Positions 1-10,290 of a stretch of 64,000 bases of DNA are shown here, in pieces (position 1 is the first letter of the stretch; every line of letters starts with the position of its first letter). Made by a program: the position numbers and the translations under genes. The stretch comes from Hyalella azteca (lineage: Eukaryota > Arthropoda > Malacostraca > Amphipoda > Hyalellidae): NCBI RefSeq assembly GCF_000764305.2, contig NW_025940870.1, positions 1 to 64,000 on the forward strand, in the 5' to 3' direction. The notes under the pieces are model-generated. The model was given only the letters and a program-made list of their open reading frames with translations, made no database searches and was not told where the DNA came from.

Positions 1-94
1 GCCGATTCTTTTTCTTTTCGTGCCTTGTTCACAGAAGATCTAAAATCGTGTCATTTGACCGGATCTTTTCATGACTGGCGATAGTTTGAAGTAG

Positions 95-175
95 CCAGAG
101 GTGGGCAGTAGCGCGCTACATGTAGCGGCCGCTACTGGATCTTTTCATGACTGACGATAGTTTGAAGTAGCTACT
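95..175. repeat. Back-to-back palindromes inside a 60-bp direct duplication
   Basis: gtagcgcgctac and gtagcggccgctac are two perfect palindromes almost touching, placed between two copies of ggatcttttcatgactg plus the following cgatagtttgaagtag. They look like an insertion or fold-back scar. Confidence 0.6.
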
Positions 176-681
176 AGACTTCCACCGAGTTCGATAAGGT
201 GCTAGGCATTGGTAGCAATTGGTATGGGAGTTTCATACTCTGCTGTCTACACTCATAAATACTCTCCATTCAATGTGGAAACGATCCCAGTAGATGAAAT
301 GAATCCTTGGACTCGAAGATTGTTTTTATTGGTTTAATTCATATTATTTTCCGACGTCGCTGTTTTCGATGTAGTCGAGAGCTAGCGGCGGCTCAATCCC
401 TGCAAATAAGATGCAATTTACGTAATATAAGACTAGTGAAATAAGATGTAATTTTCGTACAAAGATTTGGCAAAATATTACTTGGTACCTAACTGAAATT
501 TCATTAAAGTTTCGTTGTGCCGGACGTTAACCTATTCCGTGCAACGAATGTCGTAAATGTCGGAGAAACCGAGCAGCCATTCGAATATTTTCGTGAAGAA
601 TAACTAATAAATCATTTATGATTAACAAAGTGTTCGCGCACATGTGATTAGCGTACTACACTACGGGAAAGCCGGCTTTAA

Positions 682-1276
682 CCCTTTCGTAACGGCAATG
701 TGTTCTACAACTTTTTATTCGTATTTTTCTACAGAATCATCATGAACTTGGACCGAATATTGCATCTCCGTAAAAATAATTAAATATATGTTAATGGTAA
801 AAATTATATAATCGGGACTAGAAAATCCCGGTAGCATATGGTTCCAACTGAGGTGACACAATTTGCGACATCACTGATTTTGATAAAAAAAACATTTTCG
901 TATTACTTTTTGGTTAGTAGTTGAATAATATCACAAACTTCTTTTGGCAAACGCGTGTAATAGCTTATATAATAACATATCCCAAAAAGAACATATATTA
1001 ATATTCCTTTAGATTGGACATATGTAGGCGCAGGAGTGTTTCTAATATGTCCCTGTAGTTAGCTATGCCTTGAATTTAGAGCTACATGCAAGTTATAGAG
1101 TAAATCGTTGGGCGGGACGTCACAGTCCCGTCAGTCAATTACTTTTGAGTTGACATAGGCGTAGGAGTGTTACTCATGTGTCCCTGTAGTTAGCTATGCC
1201 TCGAATGGTATGCTGTATGCAAGTTATGGAGTAAAACATTGAGTGGGACGTCACAGTCCCGTCAGCCACGAAAGGG
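682..1276. mobile_element. Non-autonomous piggyBac-type element (595 bp, TTAA target duplication)
   Basis: The element starts ccctttcgt at 682 and ends acgaaaggg at 1276, a perfect 9-base terminal inverted repeat, and lies between TTAA (678-681) and TTAA (1277-1280). The paralogous copy near 10040 reads ggctttaacagtcg with a single TTAA, so the empty site is in the same window. CCC-starting ends and TTAA targets define the piggyBac superfamily. No transposase is present. Inside are two tandem ~130-bp copies, each with the near-palindrome gggacgtcacagtccc. Confidence 0.85.
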
Positions 1277-1715
1277 TTAACAGTCGTTGATATCTGAACG
1301 TAATTCACAATACTCTTGTCGTATGAGAACAAATTGATTGAATTGATAATTTTTATGCAAATTTAATGAGAAATTATGCATTTGGGATGACATACATTTT
1401 ACGTATTGTGTGATAATTCATCGGAGACTCGGCTCAACGATTCCTTCCATGAAGGGATTGAACATTGAGTTTTCTACTGATAGCATAAAATGCTAGAGTT
1501 GTTCGTAGGTAANAAAATAAAATCAGAACGTCTAAAAATTTTATAGCTGAGTCGTGCAGTGCTAGGGGGCTCGCTTTGTTTAGCCTCTTCATGTTTTGTT
1601 GCTGCAAATTACAACCGAGTTGCGGGGCGGAGTTGATCAGTTGCTTGCGTGGAACTTCATTTTGCCTCTAGATGTACCAGCTTCCCGTAGGGTTTGTCAG
1701 TGTTATTATAAGAGG

Positions 1716-1915
1716 TGTTATTACGTTGTTTACTTATTGAAAGTTTGCAATGGTCATCGCAGAAATTTTGAAAGTTTTCATCTTCGAATTTTACTATTAT
1801 TTGAATTTTGAAATATTATTACATTGTTTACTTGTTGCAAATTTGCAATGGTCATCGCAGAAATTTTGAAAGTTTTCATCTTCGAATTATACTATTATTT
1901 GAATTTTGAAAGATT
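1716..1915. repeat. Tandem pair of ~100 bp units
   Basis: The stretch from ttgcaatggtcatcgcagaa to tattatttgaattttgaaa occurs twice in a row with few differences. No gene signal. Confidence 0.7.
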
Positions 1916-2084
1916 TTTCAACTAAGGAATCGATAATTAATTGTAAATAGTTGATCATGTCAAAAGTGCGTTTATTCCTTTTTTGCAATTTTTTTGAAAC
2001 ATTTTTATTTATTGTGTTAGAAAATGCTTTTTTCTTCGATTGATGGTCTGACAAGAAAAAAAATAAATAAAAAATAATAATTTT

Positions 2085-2275
2085 AGGTGCGAATATTGCA
2101 CGCCGATATCAGAGTGATGTCGGCGCTGAAGAAATGGCCTAATGTGGCCTGTCGCCTATTTTTCTCATTTTTCGTGACTAGTTCACGAAAAAATTTCACA
2201 GGTTCATTGACCGGATCTTTTCAAAACTGACGTTAGTTTGAAATTGCTACTAGACTTCCACCAGGCCCGTATGAA
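2085..2275. mobile_element. Dispersed repeat fragment
   Basis: It contains gtcggcgctgaagaaatggcct and ccggatcttttc...tgacg, matching the 3' part of the family at 51744 and 54445, but diverged. Confidence 0.55.
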
Positions 2276-4262
2276 GCTTGCAGAATGTTTGTTGTTCATT
2301 TATTATGGCAAAAATTTGACAGAATACATCTTGTGCACTCAGTATGGTGACATTGCGTAGAATGCACATTGTGCACTCGGTATAGAGCATAAATGAGAGG
2401 CGGCGATCCATCGTGACCTGGGACTGCTATGTCCCAAACAAATACTAAGGATACTAAGGATAGCACCAAAATGCCACTTTTTAGTTTTTTTCGCCTCGCT
2501 GCTCTCAGAACCATAACCTTCAATACGCAGTGAGTGTTCTTCAACGTGCCGGTCACCCCCTAAAATATTTATTCATTACGTGCCGGCCACCCCCTAAAAT
2601 ATTTATTCATTTCTCTTTCTGCGTATAATTTATTTTCTCATAAACGACGTTTGGCCGGATGCTCGCAGTGATAAAAAGTGCCTGGTCTCACCCGACCAGT
2701 CGCCTCGCTCCCTCCATTGCTGCCTTGACCCGCGCGGCTAGACTTTGCCTCGCGTCCTGTGCTGGCATTGCATTGCTATAAAGTTTTCGTTGACCATTTA
2801 TGTAATATGTAACATTTCAGTGTAACCAAAGCGTGCGGAAATGATAGCAGGGTCTGTGAGTTGATGTTTCATTTAATAAAGGTTTTCAGTTCTACATTTA
2901 AGTGCATTTAAAGTTCTGCATTTAAGTGCATTTAATAAAGGTTTTCAGTTCTACATGCATATTTCTCGATCCGACCTCGCGGTACTTCATATCCCACGGC
3001 TCTCTTTATATCCAAGGATCATTGAGATTCTATAAAGCTCAGTGTAATTGAGATTTTAGAATCCCTCAGTATTAGGGACATAACTTAAATTGATAAGTTG
3101 TTTTGGTGTTGCAATTTGTCTAACTCCTTCAATGTTAGTCCTATTTTCCATTAACGTAACAGCTCTCGCAAAGCACTCCTTCATTTAATGGTGCGAAGGT
3201 ACATAAGTCTCATGAATATTGTATCAAAATTAGCATCAAGATGTTAAAATATTGCCTACTAAACCCATGTTTTCGAATATATTTGACGGGAAGAATTGAA
3301 GGAAAAGCGATGTGTCGTTAGTAAGAAGTTTACAATGAAACGATTTCCCGTCAGTAAGAAGTTTGTGGGAAGAAGCGATGTTGTGTCTTGGAAATTTGGA
3401 AATATTTTAATATTCAATAGTTTATAAAATAAATTTCGTCTGGAGAAATGATGGTAAATTTATTAATAATCGTAGCGCTGTCTTCATAACCTCAATAACC
3501 ACGGGGCGAACGTGATTATTGACTCGTTATTATATTGTATTAGCTCTACAAATTCAGAATCATAGATTCTGTCATGCCTGGTGGAGGTGCGAGTTGTTCT
3601 CAAGTGTTTATTTCTAAAAACTTTTGTAACTTGTGTCATTAAATAATGCTATCATGACCAAGCTTTATACTAAAAATTTCTTGATATAAATGTTGACTCC
3701 TGCAATTTATTAAGATAATTTGCCTCTTGATCTGGTGCTCAATCTTGAATTTCTATGCAGGATCTACTCGATCTCAGTTCGCAATCCGGGTGTTCACAAC
3801 AAGTTAAACTCTTCTGCTCGATCTTACTCCAAAAGATCTTGATATAATAATTAGTCATTCGTCAAGCATACAAAACATTCACTAATTATTTCCTTTTATT
3901 TCGCTCAAATGTTCAAGGTCCCCAAAAACTGACCATCGAATTATTTATCGTCGATTCCAATGTTACATTTTGCCATCGTGAAAATTTATTTCGATTCGAA
4001 AAAAGAGCTACTGGTGGTAGAGCTACGAAAACGTGTTGCACTAAAAAATGTAGAGCTCACAAATAAATATTGGACTACCAAAATATCTAACACGAATTAG
4101 ACTCTACAACTATCTCATATCCAGTCTTTTCTAATTACGGCGAAAAATCTAGTCATAATTTAATTTAAATAATAGGTAATGCAATCACTTATCACGTCCT
4201 TCATTAACTTTAAAAACTTTATTTTCTTAAAAAAAAATAAAATAATTGTTTGCAGGAAAGGG
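2276..4262. other. Gene-free stretch, possible upstream region of the first gene
   Basis: No convincing coding frame. A short GC-richer patch (about 2640-2790, cgcctcgctccctccattgc) stands out from the AT-rich surroundings and could be a non-coding first exon or promoter of the gene at 4961, but nothing proves it. A small tandem repeat (aaggttttcagttctacat) lies near 2880-2955. Confidence 0.4.
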
Positions 4263-4979
4263 TTCTTACTTAAAAATGTGGCTTGAGAATATTTACGAAT
4301 CTCAAAAGCGTTATTTTCGTTTACACTTTTTATTGATGAACTAGATTTGAAGTTTGAATTTGCGTGTTGTTACAGATGGCGTCCGCGTGGCGGGTTGAGA
4401 ATATTTACGAATCTCAAGCGTTATTTTCGTTTATTACACTTTTTATTGATGAACTAGATTCGAAGTTTGAATATGCGTGTTGTTACAGATGGCGTCAGCA
4501 TGGCGGGTTGAGAATATTTACGAATCTCAAGCGTTATTTTCGTTTGTTACACTTTTTATTGATGAACTAGATTCGAAGTTTGAATATGCGTGTTGTTACA
4601 GATGGCCTCAGCGTGACGGGTTGAGAATATTTACGAATCTCAAGCGTTATTTTCGTTTCGTTTTTTTTTTTACTTTTTATTGATGAAAAAGATGTGAAGT
4701 TTGAATATGAGTGTTGTTACAGATGGCGTCAGCATGGCGGGTTGATAATATTTACGAATCTCAAAAGTGTGATTTTCGTTTAGTTTTTTTTTTTACTTTT
4801 TTTTTTGATGAACTAGATGTGAAATTTGAATATGCGTGTTGTTACAGATGGCGTCAGCATGGCGGGTTGAGAATATTTACGAATCTCAAGCGTTATTTTC
4901 GTTTGTTACACTTTTTATTGATGAACAAGATTTGAAGTTTGAATATGCGTGTTGTTACAGATGGCGTCCGCATGGCGGG
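4263..4979 (+). repeat. 113-125 bp tandem array carrying splice acceptor plus start codon
   Basis: Six copies of ttgttacagATGGC put ATG at 4376, 4489, 4602, 4723, 4848 and 4961, spaced 113, 113, 121, 125 and 113 bp. Each earlier copy goes on with the first ~18 coding bases and then tgagaatatttacgaatctc; only the last continues into the real exon. Three units include extra T runs. The array is thus a repeated exon 5' boundary. Confidence 0.92.
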
Positions 4980-5134
4980 TGGTGGCTTTCTTCGTGGTCG
5001 TGTTCCTAGTGCCAGCGCTGCTCATCACGCTGCCTCTGTACGCGCGCTACACGCTCTACCCAACACGCTACCTCGCCCTGTCTCCCTCCGATACTTTAGA
5101 CCTGCACTACATGGCCTCTACCTTCTGGTGCCAG
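4961..5134 (+). CDS. First gene, coding exon 1 (start codon, membrane anchor)
   Basis: The exon follows acceptor gttgttacag at 4951-4960, with ATG as its first codon, and encodes residues 1-58, MASAWRVVAFF to STFWCQ. It ends with CAG before gcaagt, so the donor is GC rather than GT (5135-5136). It is phase 0, and exon 2 opens in phase 0. The acceptor, ATG and next ~17 bases are the last unit of a six-copy tandem array to the left. Confidence 0.8.
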
Positions 5135-8100
5135 GCAAGTTAAAGCAGCGCGCCGCCCATTAATTAGAAACCATTAATTAGAAACCCATGTGGTAAAATA
5201 ACTTGGAATTTTCTCGTGCTGGTGAACACTATCCTCAGGTAATGCAGTTATCGGTGCTTGCGTCGTCGGCAGCCAATCCGCCGACTTCTTAATTTGAAAC
5301 GCATGTGGTAAGAAAAATTTAAATCAGTACCGGTACTCACTGCAGTGAGTGACAGAGAGCGCATTTTTCGCTCGTCGACGAAAACGTGAATTCACGGACA
5401 GACGAACAGACAGACAGACGGACGGACATGACGAGCACAATAGGGCCTTTTTTCCATAAATGAGAAAATGCACTAAAAACTTGGAATTTTCTCGTACTGG
5501 TGCACACCATCTTAGGTAATGCAACCAATACCTGTCTCTTCTGTACCAGCAATGTGTACGACCGTTTTGTCAGGGTATAGGTAACATTTGCAATGAATTT
5601 GATCAGCAGATTAGCGTGGCAAATGTAAATCTAGATTTCGCAATGTACTATTAATGATGAATGTTCCACTGTTTCCAAAACTAAAAATTGCAAGTAAATA
5701 TGTAGTATCTTTGCACGAACTAATAGTCATATATTGATAGAAAACGATGAATGGGCTCATGGATGCTCAGGAGCAAAAAGTTGCCGAGAGTGTTGAGCCT
5801 TTCAAAACACTTTAATAGCGCTGAAAAAATTTTTCAAGCTAAGTCTTCTAAGGAAACACATATGAAGCAATTTTTCAACATTATCCTTTCACTTTAAAAA
5901 ACGAAAACTAAAAAATATCCTTTGGATGGGAATACAGTTTATTTTTTCTTACGGAAATCTTAAAGTTACGGAAATGTACATTTTCCTATTAATAATAATC
6001 ACTTGCATATAAATATAATAATCATTTGAATATAAAGATTTGTTTGGTGCGCAGGGTCAGTGGCTGAGCTGTTCTTCATTCATTCATTGTCGTCATAATT
6101 CTCACTAAAGAAGATAATCGATGTTATAAGTTAGTTTGAAGACAACAATGAATTAAATTGATCATGAATGATGATGAATAAACGCAATCTTGAATTAATA
6201 AAGAACAGACTAGACGAAGCTAGAACAGACTAGACGAAGCTATGCAGGAGCATATGTTCTGTCTTAAAATGCCTAGCAAATTACGGACCAGGCAATAAGC
6301 CCAGCAGCTATCTCAATCAATCGTCAGTTATGGAAAGATCGGGTTCCAAAGGCCGGATCCCTTGTGAATCAAGTCACGAAAAATTCAAGAATCGGCAACA
6401 GGCCATGGGCCTATTTCTTCAGTGCCGACACTTCTATTCTATTCTAATATATAACTTAGATTAAACAATTTATTATATTTCACCTTTTAATGTGCAGGGT
6501 CAGAGGCTGAGCGGCAACGGGACGTTTGACGCCTACCTTCTGGACGAGGCGCCCAAGCCTGACAAGCGCAGGGTGCGCGTGACGCAAGAGTCGCCGGTGC
6601 TCGAGATCAGCGAAGAACTGCCCTCTCTCAGGACGCTGCATCTCGTCAAGGGCTCCACTTTCGCCCTCGACGTGTGTGCCAAGTGAGGAAAATGACGATA
6701 AATTTCGACGTTTTGTGAGGGAAAAAATGATGAATTCAAGTGAGGGAAAAACAAATTTATGAGGGAAAACAAGTGAGGGAAAAAATGATAAATTTCGACG
6801 TGTGTGCCAAGTGAGGGAAAAAACGATAAATTTATTTTATCTAGGTGAATGCATTTGTATAATATATGATTTAACTTGTTTGAATTTGTGAGAATCTTGG
6901 TACTTAATGAAATTTTTTTGCGCCACATGGGTATTTGTTAATTCATTCGTAGGTTTGTAGGTTTGAATGAAATTTTTGAAGTCATCGTGTCAAATTATTA
7001 TTCTAAAAGTGATGATTTCAACAGATGGGATGGAGGTGTTATCATTGTCGTCCGGGGTGAGAAAAATCTCAAAAAATGTTTCTATGAAGAAGTTAAAGAC
7101 TGGGATGACTTGCTACCTGACAAGACTCAGCACGGCAAGCCTGCCAAAGTTACCCCTGAACAAGCAGTCAACGGAGATGACCACGTGAAAGTAAACCCCA
7201 AGTTCCCTCCTTCGGACACGTCAAAGGCGAAGCCACCAGTTGAGCCCGCGCTTCCTATAGGAATCTCGGACGTTGTCAGCGACGATGATGACGAGGCCGA
7301 TGCGAGAGAAATTTTTGATGAAGAGAAACTTGGTGGCACGCTCTATGATAACGATGAAACATGGGTGCTGGATCACAGTGGCCGCAAGGTAGAAGCTACT
7401 ACAATACGACTTCTGGATGTTTCTCCACCTTATACTTTCTCGACTAGAAGAACCACGAGCGTTGAGAAAATATCCTCAGTGAGAGCGGATGAACCTGAAG
7501 TTGCTTCACCGAGTGAGTCCAGCACCACGAGACAATCTACGCCGGTAGCGCAAACTGATATTCGTTCGTCTACAGTATCAGTTTCATTCAACTCAAGCAA
7601 TTCTGAAAAACACGAACAATCGATGCCGCTAAATATATCGAATAAGAAAGTTGAAGAAGAAGAGCACATAATTGACGATTTCGATGATGGAGACGCAACA
7701 GTCCGGCTCTTGAGATCAGTGAGAGCAGTTACGTCTTCCGGGGAACACTCAAGAACGTCAGACGCCATAGACGAATTGGACGAGAAGGCAAAACTTGAGC
7801 TGTTACACAGCGTTGTCGATACTGTCGATGTGACTGCAGGGAATTCTTCGCACTCCAGCAGTGAAGAGTTCATGGCAAAATGCACAGACACTATCATTTA
7901 CGCTGACATTCAAAGAACATTTAACTGTTCTTCCAAAGATTTAAGCGTTAATCCTAAATGGAGATTCAAGATAAATTCCACAGATGATTACTACTTCATA
8001 TTCTTATCCGACAACAGTATAGAAATGAACTTGATGAAATATTACTTACAAGTGAGTAGAGTAATGTACAAAGTTTCGGACTATGAAGACTTTTGTAATA

Positions 8101-8309
8101 GTACATCTGAGTGTGCGTTTCCATTGTCTTTTCTCGGATCCGAAGCTGTTGTAATCGAGATGGCAGAGCCAGACTATTCAAGCAGTGAAGAAGTTTTTAG
8201 TTCCGTTAAAAAATTTGAAGTGCAGGCCGTATGTCAGCCAAGAGTTGCAGTTTATTTAATTTTTATTTTGATGGTTCCATTCATAATCCTACTTTTCGCC
8301 TTCCAGTGA
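4961..8309 (+). CDS. Double-membrane-anchored protein, three coding exons (571 aa), function unknown
   Basis: Coding exons 4961-5134, 6498-6682 and 6953-8309 join in frame: 174+185+1357 = 1716 nt, 571 residues plus stop. Residues about 6-27 form a hydrophobic signal anchor (FFVVVFLVPALLITLPLY). The next stretch is conserved-looking (YPTRYLALSPSDTLDLHYMA, then FWCQ) and runs across the first intron into GQRLSGNGTF. The middle of exon 3 is acidic and serine-rich with several N-glycosylation sequons. The last ~20 residues are a second membrane segment (VYLIFILMVPFIILLF) ending in a short tail, so most of the chain probably lies outside the cytosol. The N-terminal half reminds me of arthropod proteins with the DUF4792/DUF4793 domains (named after plant APD1-4 E3 ligases), but there is no RING finger here and I recognise this only weakly. 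The start is the first ATG after acceptor ttgttacag; non-coding 5' exons are presumably upstream. Confidence 0.82.
5328..5478. mobile_element. Palindrome-bearing short repeat, copy 1 of 5
   Basis: It contains the 14-base palindrome ctcactgcagtgag, then gagcgcattt, cgtcgacgaaaa, a run of gaca/gacg units and ccataaatgagaaaatgc. Other copies: 22209-22385, 24824-24955, 31888-32048, 47643-47795. It has no coding capacity. Confidence 0.75.
6053..6080 (+). pseudogene. Partial copy of exon 2 start of the first gene
   Basis: gcagggtcagtggctgagc differs by one base in 19 from the real acceptor and exon start at 6494-6512, then diverges. It offers a decoy acceptor inside the intron, 440 bp before the true one. 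Confidence 0.6.
6205..6450. mobile_element. Dispersed repeat fragment with (attct)n tail
   Basis: It runs from cagactagacgaagctatg through gatcgggttccaaaggccgg, aatcggcaacaggccatggg to ctattctattct. It matches 51744-51935 and 54445-54602 in the opposite orientation. A short-period tail at one end is typical of non-LTR retroelement 3' ends. Confidence 0.7.
6498..6682 (+). CDS. First gene, coding exon 2
   Basis: Acceptor tgtgcag ends at 6497. The exon reads GQRLSGNGTFDAYLLDEAP and ends DVCA plus two bases (AA) before donor gtgagg at 6683. It contributes phase 2, and exon 3 supplies the third base of the lysine codon. A 22-base copy of its start lies at 6053-6080 and a copy of its end with donor at about 6798-6820. 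Confidence 0.8.
6683..6840 (+). repeat. Duplicated exon 2 end and donor of the first gene, with gtgagggaaaaa repeats
   Basis: tcgacgtgtgtgccaagtga, the last exon bases plus donor (6668-6687), recurs at 6797-6816. Between them gtgaggga donor-like repeats are scattered (6716, 6741, 6760, 6774). Confidence 0.75.
6953..8309 (+). CDS. First gene, coding exon 3 (C-terminal exon)
   Basis: The acceptor is ttcattcgtag, ending at 6952. The next acceptor-like tag at 6960 would break the frame. The exon opens (K)FVGLNEIFEVIVSNYYSK, contains a long Asp/Glu/Ser-rich region (codons for DDDDEAD near 7280) and ends with a membrane segment and FAFQ before TGA. One open frame of about 450 codons with no internal stop makes this exon secure. 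Confidence 0.88.
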
Positions 8310-9377
8310 ACAATTAAAAGAAAGCCTTCTTGGAAAACAAAGGCTTCTTACCTGAGGCATTCTATCATCATAGGGATGAAATATTTAAATATTTGATTTT
8401 ATTTCTATATTTATTATTTGAAACGTCCTGAAAAAACATCTACGGAGAAATTTGGGGTCTCGAATCTTTAGTCACCTTATCTATTTATTCCCAGACGACA
8501 TTTCATCAGATTTTTATCAAAACTCCTGTTTCTCTCTCTGACTCACTTAAGTTCTAAAAATGAATTATTTAAGGATTGGAAAGTGGAAGGGGTTATAGTT
8601 TCATCACATTTTTAAAGCATGAAAATACATCCAACCAGACTTCGTGGTTGGCTTCGATAATAATTGTGATCAACGGTAATTAATATTATGTTGTAGTTGT
8701 TGAAGGCTCATGTGAAGAACAATGTTTAGATTCGTATAATGTTTCTAGTCTCGTGTTTATATTGCCGATATGATATAAAAACCTGAATACATTGATAATA
8801 TTTATATGATAATTCTGACTTTCGAAAATCAATACGGTATATTTCATTTAGCATTGATGATCATCAATGTCACATTTCTGAATTTTCCGTTACAAGATAT
8901 TTCTTCCTCTACCCAAATGGATCATCACTAAAGCTATAAATTTATGAATAAGTTGACTTGCGTTGTGTTACAGGAAAATTATTATGGCAATATACTCCCT
9001 AGGAATATGGTAGGGAACTCTTTATTGCATGCCAACAATTATGGAATCAAATTCTTTTTTAGAGACTTTATTAAAATTGTTTATAAAAATTTAGTTCTAC
9101 AAGAGATGTGTCTATTAGTACCTATATTGATAATTACATTATATTATGCGTGCAATTTAGACAGATAATTAGGTTTAATATTAGTTCACTAAGTTATCAA
9201 ACACTGGCCTTTATCATTAATACCTGATGTAAAGTTCATCCGTATCTGTAAATACTGGCTGTGAATATATCATGTTTGTAGGCGCCCATACAGCGTTATG
9301 AACGCACGATTACAGGACTCGCCTCTAAGGTGGGCGTGGCTTAAACTATGTGGTTGGTGGCTTGTGGCGCCTTGTTT
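8310..9377. other. No gene seen; 3' flank of the first gene
   Basis: The sequence is AT-rich with short frames only. An attaaa hexamer sits just after the stop (8313) but is too close to be a confident polyadenylation signal. Confidence 0.4.
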
Positions 9378-10290
9378 AGAATAGAATAGAATAGAAGGCC
9401 TTTGGAACCCGATCTTTCCATAGCTAACGATTGATTGAGATAGCTGCTGGACTTATTGCCTGGTCCGTAATTTTCTAGGCATTTTAAGACTGAACATATG
9501 CTCCTGCATAGCTTCGTCTGGACTTATTGCCTGGTCCGTAATTTGCTGGGCATTTTAAGACCCCTTGTTTGGCAATCATCATGGCAGCAGTTGGTACGGG
9601 AGTTTCATGCTCTGCTGTCTACACTCATAAATACTCTCCATTTAATGTGGAAACGATCCCTGTAGATGAAATGAATCCTTGGACTCGACGATTGTAATTA
9701 TAGTTTAATTCATATTAATTTCCAACGTCGCTGTTTTGGATGTGGAGTCGAGAGCTAGCGGCGGCTCAATCCCTGCAAATAAGACTAGTGAAATAAGATG
9801 CAATTTACGTAAAAAGATTTGGCAAAATATTACTTGGTACTCAACTGACATTTCACAAAAAGTTTCGTTGTGCCGGATGTTAACCTATCCCGTGCAACGA
9901 ATGTCGTAAATGTCAGAGAAACCGAGCAGCCAGTCGAATTTTTTCGTGAAGAATAACTGATCGTTTAAGAATAACTGATCGTTTATGATCCCCAAAGTGT
10001 TCGCGTACATATGATTAGCGTACTACACTACGGGAAAGCCGGCTTTAACAGTCGTTGATATCTGAACGTAATTCACAATACTCTTGTCCGTATGAGAACA
10101 AATTGAATTGATAATTTTAATGCAAATTTAATGATAAATTGTGCATTTAGGATGACCTACATTTTACGTATCGTTGTGTGATAATGCATCGGAGACTCTG
10201 ATCAACGATTCCTTCCATGAAGGGATTGAACATTGAGTTTTCTACTGATAGCATAAAATGCTAGAGTTGTTCGTAGGTAATTTGATACAT
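9378..10290. mobile_element. Dispersed repeat, copy 2 (uninterrupted)
   Basis: It begins with tagaatagaatagaagg, contains a ~60 bp internal duplication (tggacttattgcctggtcc, twice), then the gggagtttcatgctctgctg block and ends near gcataaaatgctagagttg. It is the longest intact copy here and defines the empty site of the piggyBac-type element in copy 1. Confidence 0.7.

Larger units (their letters stand above)
1..1510. mobile_element. Dispersed repeat, copy 1 (interrupted by a TTAA element at 682-1276)
   Basis: It aligns with the copy at 9378-10290. Both contain gccgattctt-type or ggcctttggaacccgatc ends, the stretch from gggagtttcat through ctctgctgtctacactcat, and the tail tgatagcataaaatgctaga. 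No open frame of a transposase or polymerase survives. The 3' part of the same family also occurs alone at 2085-2275, 6205-6450, 51744-51935 and 54445-54602. Confidence 0.7.

Noticed and set aside
6533..6928. 131-codon minus-strand frame opposite exon 2 of the first gene
   Set aside because: Shadow of the plus-strand exon extended through the gtgagggaaaaa repeats.
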